A stretch of 64,000 nucleotides of DNA from Diabrotica undecimpunctata (lineage: Eukaryota; Arthropoda; Insecta; Coleoptera; Chrysomelidae). The DNA lies in assembly GCF_040954645.1 (NCBI RefSeq), contig NC_092808.1, forward strand, positions 81,059,889 to 81,123,888, written 5' to 3'. Positions within the stretch are counted from its first letter, which is position 1. The number at the start of each line of letters is the position of its first letter. The notes under the pieces were generated by a model. It had not been told where the DNA came from and did no database searches. It worked only from the letters and a program-made list of their open reading frames with translations. Shown piece by piece: positions 1-12,060 of this stretch. The position numbers and the translations under genes were made by a program.

Positions 1-2117
1 ATTACCTTTTATCCTATCTTGTGTAAATATAAAGTTATTTACCAAAGTAAACTCATTATAAATACACATTTTGAATCACTTGATGGAAAAAAGGTTGTCA
101 CCAATGTGTATTAATGAATATTATTTATAAAAACATGTTTTTCTCGAAAAAATTATAAGGTAACTTTTTACAACTTCATTGTAAGTTGTGATACAAGAAA
201 GTAAGGTGGTGCATTATTACTATAAATAACATTCAAGTCAATTTACCAGGCTTTCCTATTTAGGAAAATGGCAGACAAGAAGTAAATTTTTTATTAAAAC
301 CTGAGCATGTCTTAAATCCTAAAAACTCACGTGGAAATACTAGTTTAGTACTTGAAACAAAAATAATAACACCTATATCATTTACGACCGAACTAACTTC
401 TACCGATAAAAATAAGGTACCAAATGTTCACAGTGAATTACATTCTCAAGATACATCGACAGCGGAAACTCCTACATGCACCAAAGACATTTAATAGGCA
501 TTTAAGGCATAAATCTCAGAAGAGAGAAGGGTTTGGAAAATAAATGTCTAGTCTAGTAAACATCACGATGATCACTACACTCCCTCCGGGTGGTCAGGAT
601 TGAAAAGAGAGAGAGAGAGAGGGAGAGAGAGAGAGAGAGAGAGAGGATTGCAAAAAATGTGTTGCATGTGAAGGCAAAAATTATGATAAAGATGTTTCTA
701 GGAAAACAGCAACAGTAGTAACTGCCTAAAGGAAGTTTAAAGTGTATAATTTTACTATCTTTGATATTGGATCTGCGGAAGGTTATTGTTAGGTATGTAA
801 ATATGATAAAATGTTTTATAATTTGTAAATGGTCCTTTTGTAATAAATAAATCTAACAGATATTTTAATATCTTAATTTATTTTATTATCTTAATACCAA
901 ACAGGAGTAATCCTAATCGCGTGAAGAAGAAGAAGAAAAAGAAGATATTTTATTTACTTCTTGTTAGTATGTGTGGTGTGAATTATTAACTTCTTGTTCG
1001 AGTAAAAAAAAATCACGTTAAGGTAAAATCAAGAAAAAACTAATAATATTCTCGTAATTTTGATACATACTCATTAGTTACCATTTTTGTTGAAATATCA
1101 TTGTATAAATCACTTACAATGATCTTCATTTAAAATTATTGAAAAACTTGGTATTATAATTCGACCTAAATCAGGACCAGTAATTTTAACAACAATGAAA
1201 GTGAAAAGCTGAGGAAAAGTTATAAAATATGGATTAAGAAAGTTACAAAAAATATTAAAACTGACGAAGTAAAAAAATAAATATTGCGGATTTTTTTTTA
1301 AATCGCTCTCCTCTAAACTAAACAAAAGTGAGTTACAATGTTTTACATATCAGGTGTCGACATATCGACCTACTTAATAGTGGGTGTTTTATTGTTAATA
1401 CTGCACGACAAAAATGCCGTATCGCTACCATTTTTTAAATATGTATTTGCTGCAATGAGTTTTATTGGGTAGTATAATGTAAAACAACTTACAGCCTAGT
1501 CTTCAGTCTAGCCAACCTATAATGTTGGCGAATAAATACCGCGTTTCTTCTGGTAATTCGATTGGTGTTCTTAATAGCTTTGTCTTTTAGATTTTCCAGG
1601 AAAAAATTTGTGACAGGATTATATTTTTATTTTATTACAGGTTACATCCCTATCTGATACCTTTAATTATCTATGTGTTCTTCTTTTAATTTCACATACC
1701 AATATTATCTAGGTAAAATATAAAACAACAAAATCTGTAAATGAACCGTAAAAAAAGGTATTCCTAAATAAAAAACTCGCGAATATTTTGTGAATACGTT
1801 CATTGATATTTATAGTTCATGTTCAAAAACTTCCTAGAAACATCTAAAAAAATCAAGAAAATAATATTTTCGCTACTTCGGTTTAATTAGTCATGGCATG
1901 GTAAAACACATAATACTTTTAAATAAACAAGTTTTAAACGGTTTTGGAGAAATATTCCAACATTCGGTTTTGTTTACTAACCTAAATACCCTAGTAACAG
2001 TTTTTCTCTGTGCACTTTGACATATAGGTAAGTTGGGCCTCCTTGATTTCTTTTTACCCCCTTAAAATTAAGGTATAATTTATGAAAACATTTTTTGTAA
2101 CACGTTGTAGAAAGATC
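1..2117. other. Unassigned AT-rich sequence
   Basis: No gene could be recognised. One stretch at about 282-492 on the + strand stays open for some 70 codons without an ATG and is Thr/Ser-rich; a second short open stretch near 648-725 has a few cysteines. These might be remnants of a decayed transposase, but I cannot assign a family. The rest is AT-rich with many stops in all frames. Confidence 0.5.
604..646. repeat. (GA)n microsatellite
   Basis: About 43 bases of GA dinucleotide repeat with one GGG interruption, seen directly. Confidence 0.95.
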
Positions 2118-2717
2118 AGCCAATTAGAAATAAAGGTAATTGTGTTTTTGTCAAATACATAAAAATTAATAACAAAAGACAAAAATTTCTGTCCATTTTC
2201 TATAATTAAGTTTTATGAATTTATTTCAGTTTCTTTCCGTGATTTTACGTACTCTTTATAACTTTCACAAAGTAAGTATTAAACGTGGGAGCGAGCAGCT
2301 GTAACACATTTCGTGCCATATGACTACTGCGTCTACTTCTCCAAACTTACTAACTAATTTGTAAGGGTTAATATGTAAGCCAATTAGAAATAAAGGTAAT
2401 TGTGTTTTTGTCAAATACATAAAAATTAATATCAAAAGACAAAAATTTTTGTCCATTTTCTATAATTAAGTCTTATGAATTTATTAAAGCAATGGCTATT
2501 CAAACTTTCAAACAAACAAACATAACGTGTCCATATTAAGTTCGAGACATGGATTCCATTTTAGTAGATTTCCTCAGTTTCTTTCCGTGATTTTACGTAC
2601 TCTTTATAACTTTCACAAAGTAAGTATTAAACGTGGGAGCGAGCAGCTGTAACACATTTCGTGCCATATGACTACTGCGTCTACTTCTCCAAACTTACTA
2701 ACTAATTTGTAAGGGTT
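2118..2717. repeat. Direct tandem duplication, copies of 252 and 340 bp
   Basis: Copy 1 (2118-2369) and copy 2 (2378-2717) are nearly identical; both begin AGCCAATTAGAAATAAAGG and end at GTAAGGGTT. Copy 2 carries 88 extra bases (2486-2573) that copy 1 lacks, so one copy was deleted or the other gained an insertion. Only a few point differences separate them, so the duplication is recent. No coding function is visible. Confidence 0.9.
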
Positions 2718-2936
2718 CAACCCCTCTCCTGACCTGACGTACTACTGCTTATCTTAACACTTAAAAACTGCTTATTCATTCTCCGAATTCTTTCTTTTTC
2801 AGGGATGTATTTGAACTGAAATGTAAAAGATATAATATTAACCTGATTTAAATGTATACCTTATTTACTAAAAAATAAATGTCCTTCTATAAGATGTTTT
2901 TCTACACATTTTTCTGTTACAATATTATCACTTTTG

Positions 2937-2939
<3 letters not shown>

Positions 2940-3011
<72 letters not shown>
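2940..3011. repeat. (TA)n microsatellite
   Basis: About 72 bases of TA repeat with one G and one GT interruption. It abuts the terminus of the mariner-type copy that starts near 3012; such elements usually target TA. Confidence 0.95.
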
Positions 3012-3013
<2 letters not shown>

Positions 3014-3956
3014 TGTGTCCGTAAAGTATGGAACAAATTCTTTTTTAGCTAAACAGAGCATTTTAAGAAATAATCCTGAAACACGTCGATTTTTGATTTT
3101 AATTTACCGAATTTTAAAATAATCTTCTAATATACAGGTTGAATTACTATCGAGTAATGACGTCACTGTCATTTTTTTTTAAATGGAACACCCCCATTTT
3201 GTCTCAATTTTCGGATTACTCTAGCAGAGCTGATTCCAAAAATGTTGATTCATATTGGTACATGGTGGACAAAAATACAATAATTTTGTGTGTGTTCATA
3301 AAGTGACGCGTTAGTTAAATTAACAATATTATCAAAAATACTTATGTCTAGCGGACAGAATATAATGAAATACATGACTTTATAAATGTTCGAACTGCAG
3401 CCCTTGCGGTATTTGACAGTAACCCAAACGTTGTACAAATTCTTGTTGAACCTTGTTTATTGTGTCTTGAGAAATATTGTTTATTGTTGTCCGAATTCTC
3501 TGTTGTAATTCTTAAATATTTGCTGGTTTCGTTTGATACACAACATTCTTCAGATGGCCCCACATAAAATAATCCAAAGGATTGAAATCTGGTGACCTCG
3601 CTGGTCATTTAATAGATCTATGTCTACCAATCCACCTGTTCGGAAAAAATTCATCTAGGTACCTCTTAACATCTACAGCATAATGTGGAGGTGCACCATC
3701 CTGTTGAAACCATAAACTTTTATCAAAACCTTCAGGATTACGTCTGCTGGGAAACAAATTACGTAAAGTAGATACGAGATACCTCCTTAAAAACTCAAGG
3801 TACGTTGCCCCATTTAAATTACCTTTGAAAAAATAGGATCCGATGATTCGATTTCTTACAATTGCAGCCCATACATTTACCTTTTGCGAGTATTGTGTAT
3901 GATGCTCATGCATCCAGTGGGGGTTTTCTTTTGCCTTGTTTTTAACTAACGCGTTA
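3012..3956 (-). mobile_element. Truncated Tc1/mariner-type element, copy 1
   Basis: The first ~355 bases (3014-3368) are the long terminal repeat also found at both ends of copy 2 (3967-5870); the shared core includes ACACGTCGATTTTTG. Inward lies the antisense C-terminal half of the same transposase: WFQQDGAPPHYAVDV with the second catalytic Asp at about 3700, then, after a stop and a frameshift near 3605, the region equivalent to LDYFMWGHLKN. The N-terminal half and the other terminal repeat are missing; the copy breaks off at about 3930-3956 where copy 2 begins. It is a dead fragment of the same family in opposite orientation to copy 2. Confidence 0.85.
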
Positions 3957-3966
3957 CTTTAAGTAA

Positions 3967-5870
3967 CGTAAAGTATGGAACAAATTCTATTATAGCTAAA
4001 CAGACCATTCTACGAAATAATCCTAAAACACGTCGATTTTTGATTTTAATTTGCCGTATTTTAAAATAATATTCTAGTCTACAGCGTGAATTACTTTCGA
4101 GTAATGACCTCACCGTCATTTTTTTTTAATGGAACACCCCCATTTTGTCTCAATTTTCGTGTTACTCTAACTGAGCTGATTCCAAAAATGTATCACATGT
4201 TGATTCAAATTGGTACAGGGTGGACAAAAACACAATAGTTTTGTATGTGCTCATAAAGTAAGGCGTTAGTTAAATTAACAATATCAAAAATACTTATTGT
4301 CTAGCGGACAGAATGTGATAGAAATTACTTCTTATGAATTTAAAATAAACATAGTAGGCTATGTTTTTGTTAAATGTCATTATTTGTTTAGTAATTTATT
4401 GATGTTCAGTGATAGTTTAGTACTACAATATTTTTGGTATTTCTGAATGTTTTAATTATTGCTTAGATTTAATTTGCAGTAGAAATGAAGTTAAGTGTAA
4501 AGCAAAGAATTGAAATACTTATGATGATTGGGTGTAGAGACAGATCGCGAACTCAGATGGAAGTGTGCAATTTGTTTAATGATAAATATCCAGAAAGATC
4601 TATTAGGCGTTCATCAGTCAGTCATATTGAAAAGAAACTTTGAGAAATTATTACGGTTAACAATGCACGGAAATCAGGTCGTCCCTCTGCAAATGCTGAT
4701 ACAGCATTATATGTTTTACTTAGTTTAAAAAAAAATGCACACACTTCTGTGCGTAAAGTTAGTCGCGATATCGGTGTTAGTAAAATAACGGTACACAAAC
4801 TATCAAAGCTTGAATAATGGCATCCTTATAAAATCAAACTTGTGCAGGAATTAAACGAAGATGATCCTGATAGAAGAATGCAATTTTGCGAAGTGATGAT
4901 GGATAACTGCCACCAAGACCCTCTCTTGGTACAAAACATTATTTTTTCTGATGAGGCCACTTTCACGTTATATGGCGAGGTTAACAGAATTGTAGATACT
5001 GGGCAAAAGAAAACCCCCACTGGATGCGTAAGCATCATACACAATACTCGAAAAAGGTAAATGTATGGGCTGCAATTGTAAGAAATCAAATCATCGGACT
5101 CTACTTTTTCGAAGGTGATTTAAATGGGGCAACGTACCTTAAGTTTTTAAGGGGGTATCTTGTACCTGCTTTAGGTGATTTGTTTTCCAGCAGACGTATT
5201 CCTCGAGGTTTTGATGAAAGTTTATGGTTTGAACAGGATGGTGCACCTCCACATTATGCTGTAGATGTTAGAAGGTACCTAGATGCAATTTTTCCAAACA
5301 GGTCGATTGGTAGACGTGCATCTATTGAATTTCCAGCAAGGTCACCAGATTTTAATCCTTTGGATTATTTTATGTGGGGCCATCTGAAGAATGTTGTGTA
5401 TAAAACGAAACCAGCAAATATTCAAGAATTACAACAGAGAATTCGGACAGCAAACAATATTTTTTAAGACACAATAAACAAGGTTCAACAGGAATTTGTA
5501 CAACGTTTATAACATTTATAAAGTCATGTATTTCATCAAATTTTGTCCGCTAGACAATAAGTATTTTTGATAATATTGTTAATTTAACTAACGCGTGACT
5601 TTATGAACACACACAAAACTATTGTATTTTTGTCCACCCTGTACCAATTTGAATCAACATGTGATACATTTTTGGAATCAGCTTAGCTAGATTAATTCGA
5701 AAATTAAGACAAAATAAGAGGGTTTCATTTAAAAAAATATCACAGTGACGTCATTACTCGAAAGTAATTCACCCTGTATAATAAAATATTATTTTAAAAT
5801 ACGTTAATCGACGTGTTTCAGGATTATTTCTTAAAATGCTCTGTTTAACCAAAAAAGAATTTGTTTGCAA
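3967..5870 (+). mobile_element. Tc1/mariner-type transposon with ~340-bp inverted repeats, copy 2
   Basis: Terminal inverted repeats (TIRs) of about 340-355 bases lie at 3968-4322 and 5532-5868. They match over most of their length, including the inner segment TCTAGCGGACA and the outer ACACGTCGATT. Between them lies a single transposase pseudogene. TIRs this long are unusual for mariner-like elements, whose ends are mostly 20-40 bp, although long-TIR Tc1 families exist. The extreme left terminus looks eroded: copy 1 has about ten more bases at that end. I see no clean TA target duplication. Confidence 0.85.
4484..5467 (+). pseudogene. IS630/Tc1/mariner-type transposase, broken
   Basis: In the family this protein cuts and pastes the element in the nucleus. 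The frame opens at ATG 4484 with an N-terminal helix-turn-helix resembling the DUF4817 type (a TQMEVCNLFNDKYPERS-like segment). The catalytic Asp residues are seen in FSDEATF (about 4950), EQDGAPPH (about 5236) and PARSPDFNPLD (about 5350), with 36 residues between the second and third. It is broken by a TGA near 4650, a TAA near 4815 and a small deletion near 4990 that shifts the frame. The last open segment is 5024-5467. The 3' end runs into the right terminal repeat. Confidence 0.88.
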
Positions 5871-6744
5871 GTATAGTTTTGTTCTCAGCATATCTAAATT
5901 ATATATTATACTTTTATACATAGCTATGCCTTTATTTCATAATTCAGTAGGCTTTCGCATTAAAAAATATCTAGAAAATATATTCTTTATGATAACTTAA
6001 AGCTATGACACTTTGGTAAAAAATTTTAGTCAAAAGTGGTCTTTATAGGTATATCCAATTAAATTCTTAAATTTTGTACAAAGCAAACAATTAAACATTT
6101 TGTGGCTTAAACAGGATAACTTATTTAGTATTTTGGGCTTTTGCTAAATATAACATTTGAACTTCTATTAAAAGCTAACAAATATTTATTTAATAACCCG
6201 CCACTGTTGAAATGATTTTAATCAAAAACGAGAGTAGGACATTCACCACGCCGAGCTGTGAAAACTGTCATTGAGTTATTTCCCTCATATTTTATCCATA
6301 AACTCAAAACTTTTTTATTGATGTTACACATTGTCAGCGAATTTATGTAGTAAAGCAAAGCAAATCACTTTTTTATAAAGCATTTGTCACACTGTATCAT
6401 GAAGATATAAACTTCTCTCAGAGCGTTAAGAGAAAGCTGAGGATATTTTTAGTGAGATTAAGTGTCTAACGACAACTGTAAAAAGCTCTTTATAAAGGAG
6501 AACAAAATATTATTTCTAATGCTATCAGAAATGATTTAATAAAAAAAAACAGTTAGATTCTTTCGATAAAATATCTTGTGTCTATATTTACATATTATTT
6601 GTAAAGCTTTTATTATTGGCATAACTTATTTATTTGAAATTACTAATTACTGAAGGTAGTGCACCAAGTAGAATATAAGATTTATTTTGGATTCATAGCT
6701 TGCAAAAAATTTTACCTTTAAAAATTACCTTTAAATATGCTTGA
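5871..6744. other. Unassigned AT-rich gap
   Basis: No coding signal, repeat pair or recognised element was found here. Confidence 0.5.
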
Positions 6745-9190
6745 TATTCATCATCATCATCATCATCATCATCTAGCCCTCATTTATCACGTCCACTGCT
6801 GGACATAGGCCTCCCTTAAACTCCACCATTCTTTGTGATTTTGTGCTATTTGTTTCCAATTTTTGGTGATACGCCTGATGTCGTCAGCTCAACCTGTAGA
6901 TGGTCTTTCTCTACTACGTTTGTCTGCTCTTGGCCTCCAATGTGTAATTTTTCTCGTCCACCGTGAGTCATGCATTCTCGCTACATGGCCTACCCAATTC
7001 CATTTTAGTTCCGCTACGCGTTCCACAAAATACGGAATGCACGTCTTTCTTCGCAGATCTTCGTTTCTTTTTTGGCCCCGGAAATTCGTCCCTGTGTCAC
7101 TCATAGTCTTAGTTAGAGTCATATTTTCCGCCCCATAGGTCATGACCGGTAATACGCATTGGTGAAATACTTTTCTTTTGAGGCTAATTGGTATGTTAGC
7201 TCTAAGTGTGTCTCGAAGTTTTCCAAAGGCTGCCTACGCTAAAGTAATTCGTCATTGGATTTCGCATATTTCGTTATCCCTGCTGATTCTTATTTCGTAA
7301 ACCAAATACGTATATTTCTCCACCAGTTCTTCCACTTTGTTTTAAATAGGTAAATGGTTTGTTCTGAAGCTATTTTCTTGTGGCATTTTAAAGTAGTTAC
7401 TATTTAAATGGGAATAAGCCACAATTAAAGGTTAAAGTACGTTTATTGACGTTTCAATTTTCACTAAATTAATGTTTGTATTTTGAGAACGATTTTCGAA
7501 GTGGAAATTGAAACGTCAATAAACGTACTTTAACCTTTAATTGTGGCTTATTCCCATTTAAATAGTAATTAAGGTAAATGGTTATTGAAGACCATATTTG
7601 TCATAAACCTAGTTTTGGTCAAGTTCATTCTGAGGGTCAACCTTCGAGCATGCAAAGTCCAATTCGTTTAACATATCTGTGGCTTCTCCCAAATTATCTA
7701 TCATTGTCCTGATAAGGACAATGTCGTCTGCGAAACGAAGATGGTTAAGTTTTCGTTCTTTATTGTTACTCTTCTGTGGTCCCAATTGACCAACTTAAAG
7801 GCATACTTTAATGCTGTTATGAAAAATTTCGGTGACAATGTATCTCCTTGTCTTATCCCTTGTTTTATTTTAATTGGTCGGGTTTTATCGTGTATCTTAA
7901 CAGTCATAGTGGCATTTGTGTAAATATTGTAAATAAGTTTACTATACCTATATGGTCAATCCCGCTATCATTCATTGATTCTATAAGACTGTATATTTCT
8001 ATCTTGTCGAAAGCTTTATGAAAATATATGAAAGTGAAAACAAGAGATTTGTTGTGTTCTATAAATTTTTCAATGAGCGTCTTTACTGTATGAAGGTGAT
8101 CATTGGTACCATAATATGATCGGAATATTGCCTACTCTCTCGGTTGGTAGAAATCTAATTTTTTCTCCAATATTAATGTTTCATGTTTCAACATACCTAG
8201 TGAAGAACTTGTATATGTCGTTGAACAGGCTAATATGTCTATAATTTTCTAGGTCCGCTCTATCTCCTTTTCTAAGCAAAAGGATGTTTATAGCATTGTT
8301 CTATTCTTTGGCACCTCTCTTTGCTGCAAACATAGACAGTTTCCTTATTTGGTTTAATAGCATATCCCCTTCATCCAATCCAATATCCAATATCATCATC
8401 CAATTCCATCCTCTCCTGGGGCTTTGTTATTTTTGATTTTTCCTAACGCTTGTTGAATCTCATCTACCTTTATTTCTCGCATTAGTTCGGAACCTTTATG
8501 CATGATCTTCTTTGAAATGGCTGTTTGTATTCCTGTTTGATCTTCTCGTCTACTTCCATATAATTTCTCGTAAAACTCTTTCGTCGTAAAACTTTTAGGC
8601 TACTTTTTTACTGTCTAGTACGTTTAATATTATCGGTTTTAAATTTCGGTTAATATATCCTGATTGCCTTCGAAATAGTTTTATTCACTTCTCTTAGGAT
8701 GTAGCTGTCTTCATTCGTATCGCTTCTTATTTTATTATCTGATTTTCTTTTAGGACAGTGCACTTGGTGACTTTCTTGTAAGGCGTTTATGATGTAATTA
8801 TTTAAGTCATTAAGATCGTTCTCGGAGGTTTCATGCAGTAGTAGCTTATTTTTGATATGTGCCTGATATTGGTTGATATCTAATAGAGGTGTCCAGATAC
8901 CATGAGATTTATTTTTAATCATTATGTTTGTTTTTCTTTTTGTGTTGATTGGGACTTATGTTCATAATATTCAGTGGTCATTGCTTGTGGTGAACTTGTT
9001 AAGTACTATTACATCTTAAATTATTTGTATTTTGTCACTTACGATGTACTCGATTTTGTTCCTTGTTCTACCGTTTGGACTCTTTCAGGCCCATCTTCTA
9101 GAACCAAATTTTTCCAAGGATGTTTCTAGCTCAGCTTCTTTTAGATTTATTTTTGCGTTGAAATCGCCACATAAAATTGTAAATTGAGTA
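6745..9190 (-). mobile_element. Decayed non-LTR retrotransposon (LINE) with EN and RT
   Basis: Read on the minus strand, endonuclease remnants lie near 9150 (a GDFNAKI-like motif), the EN-RT linker at 8650-8922, a PGEDGI-like RT segment near 8410, and RT motif B as GIRQGDTLSPKFF near 7855. A C-terminal domain sits at 6889-7143 (WNWVGHVARM...WRPR). The 3' end is a (GAT)n run (seen as ATC at 6749-6773) preceded by the segment reading GGCCTATGTCCAGCAGTGG on the minus strand. Frameshifts and stops occur throughout. The overall layout matches RTE-like or related LINEs; the clade is not certain. A hairpin element interrupts it at 7360-7571. Confidence 0.85.
7360..7571. mobile_element. 212-bp hairpin element with 12-bp target duplication
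   Basis: The 12-mer AGGTAAATGGTT occurs on both sides (7348-7359 and 7572-7583). Inside, 7397-7470 and 7496-7568 are inverted repeats of about 70 bp, nearly perfect, around a loop of about 25 bp. The remaining 37 bases at the left contain TTTTCTTGTGGC. No coding capacity. A target duplication of this length suggests insertion by a LINE or similar machinery, whereas the fold-back arms look like a MITE; its class is open. A distant relative may lie at 13115-13245. Confidence 0.8.
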
Positions 9191-10785
<1,595 letters not shown>

Positions 10786-11150
10786 GCTTATTATGACTTC
10801 TAGGTACTAAGCTTCACTTTTCCACTGATAGAATTGTTTTGCACCATCAGTTTTGCACCTCTGGTTGTTATTGTCTCTTCTTAAAGGGCACTGCTTTCGT
10901 TTTCTCTGAAATTTATGGTGATGTTCGATTGTATGCTTTATGCTTCATTATTATCTAACGCTGTTTGCAAGTTGTTTACTGCTATGTTTACATTTCTATG
11001 TTTGGCCGCTATCGCCGTGCCATCATTATTATCTATGTAATTGTTTTGTAGTCTTCCGTTTCTGTTCATAGCTCTATCATTCCAATTTGGCGAGCTTGTA
11101 TTTAATTCTCTTATAATTATTGATGGTTCGGCAACTGTAAGGATGCATTA
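10786..11150 (-). pseudogene. Jockey-like LINE remnant, EN joined to RT by deletion
   Basis: On the minus strand a late endonuclease motif (WNDRAMNRNGRL, about 11065-11105) is followed almost at once by the sequence around RT motif C and beyond (GTAIAAKHRNVNIAVNNLQT, then NITINFRENE, down to about 10790). In intact jockey-like LINEs several hundred residues separate these. The fragment therefore carries a large internal deletion as well as stops. Both motif assignments are from memory of the family. Confidence 0.6.
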
Positions 11151-11811
11151 AACAATGTATTCCAAACATTATTCAACGATGTGAGACAAAACTACCAAGA
11201 AATATAGTAAATACTTCTTGAAACATTAAAAAATGAAAACATGGACATAGCAATGATTAGTAAACTAATAAGAAGCTTTGTAGGCAGTCATAAAGAAAAG
11301 TTTTATAATCATACCTATTTAAGTCTCCTTAAACACACTTCAGGGCTTTACAAGAAAGATTAAAAGCACGAAGCACCTTGGCATAGTATAGTTTTCACTG
11401 TTAGATGTGAAAGTAGAGTATAAATATTTAATATTGTGTATGTTAGTGACTAGTGAAATATTTTATGTTTCACATGAAATAAGGGAAGTAACTTTACTAA
11501 GTTTTATTTTAGAATAAAATTGCTTATTTTTCTTAAAAAAAAAAGTAATACTCATTGATGTTTTGTCATTAATTATCTAAATTATTGTTTATCTAAAGAT
11601 GGTAATATAGCTAATAACGCATTTATTTAATATATGAATAATATTTATAATGACAAATAATACATTTTTTTATGAATGAGTATGGTTTTAAAAACACATG
11701 CAGATAAGAACATCACCAAAAGCATGTCTCGTGTCATTGAGTAATAATTGAAGCATATTGACCTTTTAATTGTTAATCACTTCATACAATTACATTTTAA
11801 AATAATCATTC
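11151..11811. other. Unassigned gap
   Basis: No frame or repeat recognised. Confidence 0.5.
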
Positions 11812-12060
11812 TTCTTCTTAAAGTCCTGTCATCTATTGAAGGTTGGATATCAAAATAGCAATTATCACTTTATTTATGGCAGCTCTAGAAAGTTAGATGG
11901 AGCTCAAGTTAAGCCGTTTTCTTAGATTCCGTAACCAAGATGTTCTTCTTCCTTTATCTGTTTTACCTTTAATTTTACCTTTTATAAATAACTTTAGCAA
12001 TTTGTAGTTTGATTCTCCCATGACATGTCCAAAATCTTTAATTTTGGTTTTCGCTTTTTA
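11812..12060 (-). pseudogene. 3' end of a LINE, same family type as 61443-62700
   Basis: On the minus strand a short stretch reads RRTSWLRNLRKRLNLSS, the basic C-terminal tail typical of this LINE group; the same position in the copy at 61469-61669 reads RRRIAWLKNLRTWFN. A CTTCTT-type run near 11812 probably marks the 3' tail. Upstream coding sequence is missing. Confidence 0.6.

Noticed and set aside
6749..6773. His-rich coding run or regulatory repeat (CAT)n
   Set aside because: It is the 3' microsatellite tail of an antisense LINE.
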